A DNA stretch of 64,000 nucleotides from Lutraria lutraria (lineage: Eukaryota > Mollusca > Bivalvia > Venerida > Mactridae). Below, one piece after another: positions 63,676-64,000 of this stretch (its first letter is position 1; each line of letters opens with the position of its first letter). Made by a program: the position numbers and the translations under genes. The DNA is taken from NCBI GenBank assembly GCA_964023205.1, contig OZ026840.1:29578064-29642063 (forward strand). The letters are read 5' to 3'. A model generated the notes under the pieces. That model worked only from the letters and a program-made list of their open reading frames with translations, had not been told where the DNA came from and did not search any database.

Positions 63676-64000
63676 GTTTTCTGTGACAATTTAGTTTTGA
63701 TGTCGCGTCTAGAATCCACATACTGCAGGCAATTCATGAAGAAAACAAGGCAACCAATGGTAAATAATTATCGAGTGCTGATAAGGTTGACTGTCCGCCG
63801 TTGTGTAACCTAAGTGCATTAGAAAACACAATCACCTAACAGCTGAAACAGAATTATATTTGTTTCGATGGAAAGACGCATGGAACATAAATGCGGACAA
63901 AAACGGACCGAATCTAATGACACAAATGGTTAACACTGATTAGTTTCATAGCAAAACTTTCCTTCGTTTAAAGACTAGCAATGTCCAATGGCTCGATGTT

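Larger units (their letters stand above)
58980..64000 (+). repeat. Tandem array unit 5 (cut by the window edge)
   Basis: First 5.0 kb of a further unit. Its 5' edge is the most diverged of units 2-5 (CAGATAAGATTTGTCTAAAT in place of CAGGTACGATTTGTC). The gene and 3' flank match unit 2. The sequence continues as array at the right edge, so more units or the array's end lie beyond 64000. Confidence 0.93.

Overview
The window is nuclear DNA of an animal, most likely a bivalve mollusc. It is AT-rich, intron-bearing and full of decayed transposons. It holds a canonical metazoan actin and a family of secreted glycine/tyrosine-rich proteins that resemble molluscan shell-matrix proteins of the shematrin type. 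The bivalve assignment is inferred from these protein types and from the abundance of short inverted-repeat and tRNA-derived elements; no single sequence proves it. Nothing looks bacterial or viral.

Layout. (1) 1-3.4 kb: the 3' two coding exons of an actin gene (codons 43-376), whose first coding exon lies outside the window. (2) 3.4-21 kb: intergenic DNA without a convincing gene. It holds tRNA-derived SINEs, at least five copies of one MITE-like family with AAACCTGT termini, other inverted-repeat elements (one hAT-like, one with TACTGTG termini, two foldbacks), two 5'-truncated LINE ends with GTTCT tails, and a 76-bp minisatellite. (3) 21.4-22.4 kb: a gene for a 257-residue basic protein I do not recognise. 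(4) 22.6-24.4 kb: an old, gene-less relic of the repeat unit that dominates the rest of the window. (5) 24.4-29.4 kb: non-coding DNA with a 465-bp MITE and a 16-bp minisatellite of about 55 copies. (6) 29.5-64 kb: a head-to-tail tandem array. One diverged unit of about 8.5 kb is followed by units of about 7.0 kb (7015, 6999 and 6997 bp between equivalent points) and a last unit cut by the window edge. Each unit carries one complete gene for a 208-225 residue secreted Gly-rich protein.

Each array gene appears to have a TATA box, a very short non-coding first exon ending AAAG/gtaagt, an intron of 1.3-1.4 kb, a single exon holding the whole coding sequence, a 0.2-kb intron in the 3' UTR and a conserved AATAAA. 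The array has probably grown by unequal exchange. Unit 1 is a mosaic of relic-like and array-like sequence with scar duplications, and genes 2 and 5 resemble each other more than either resembles genes 3 and 4 (an A-B-B-A order). The likely outcome is more copies of one abundant secreted structural protein. Function in shell, periostracum or byssus is inference.
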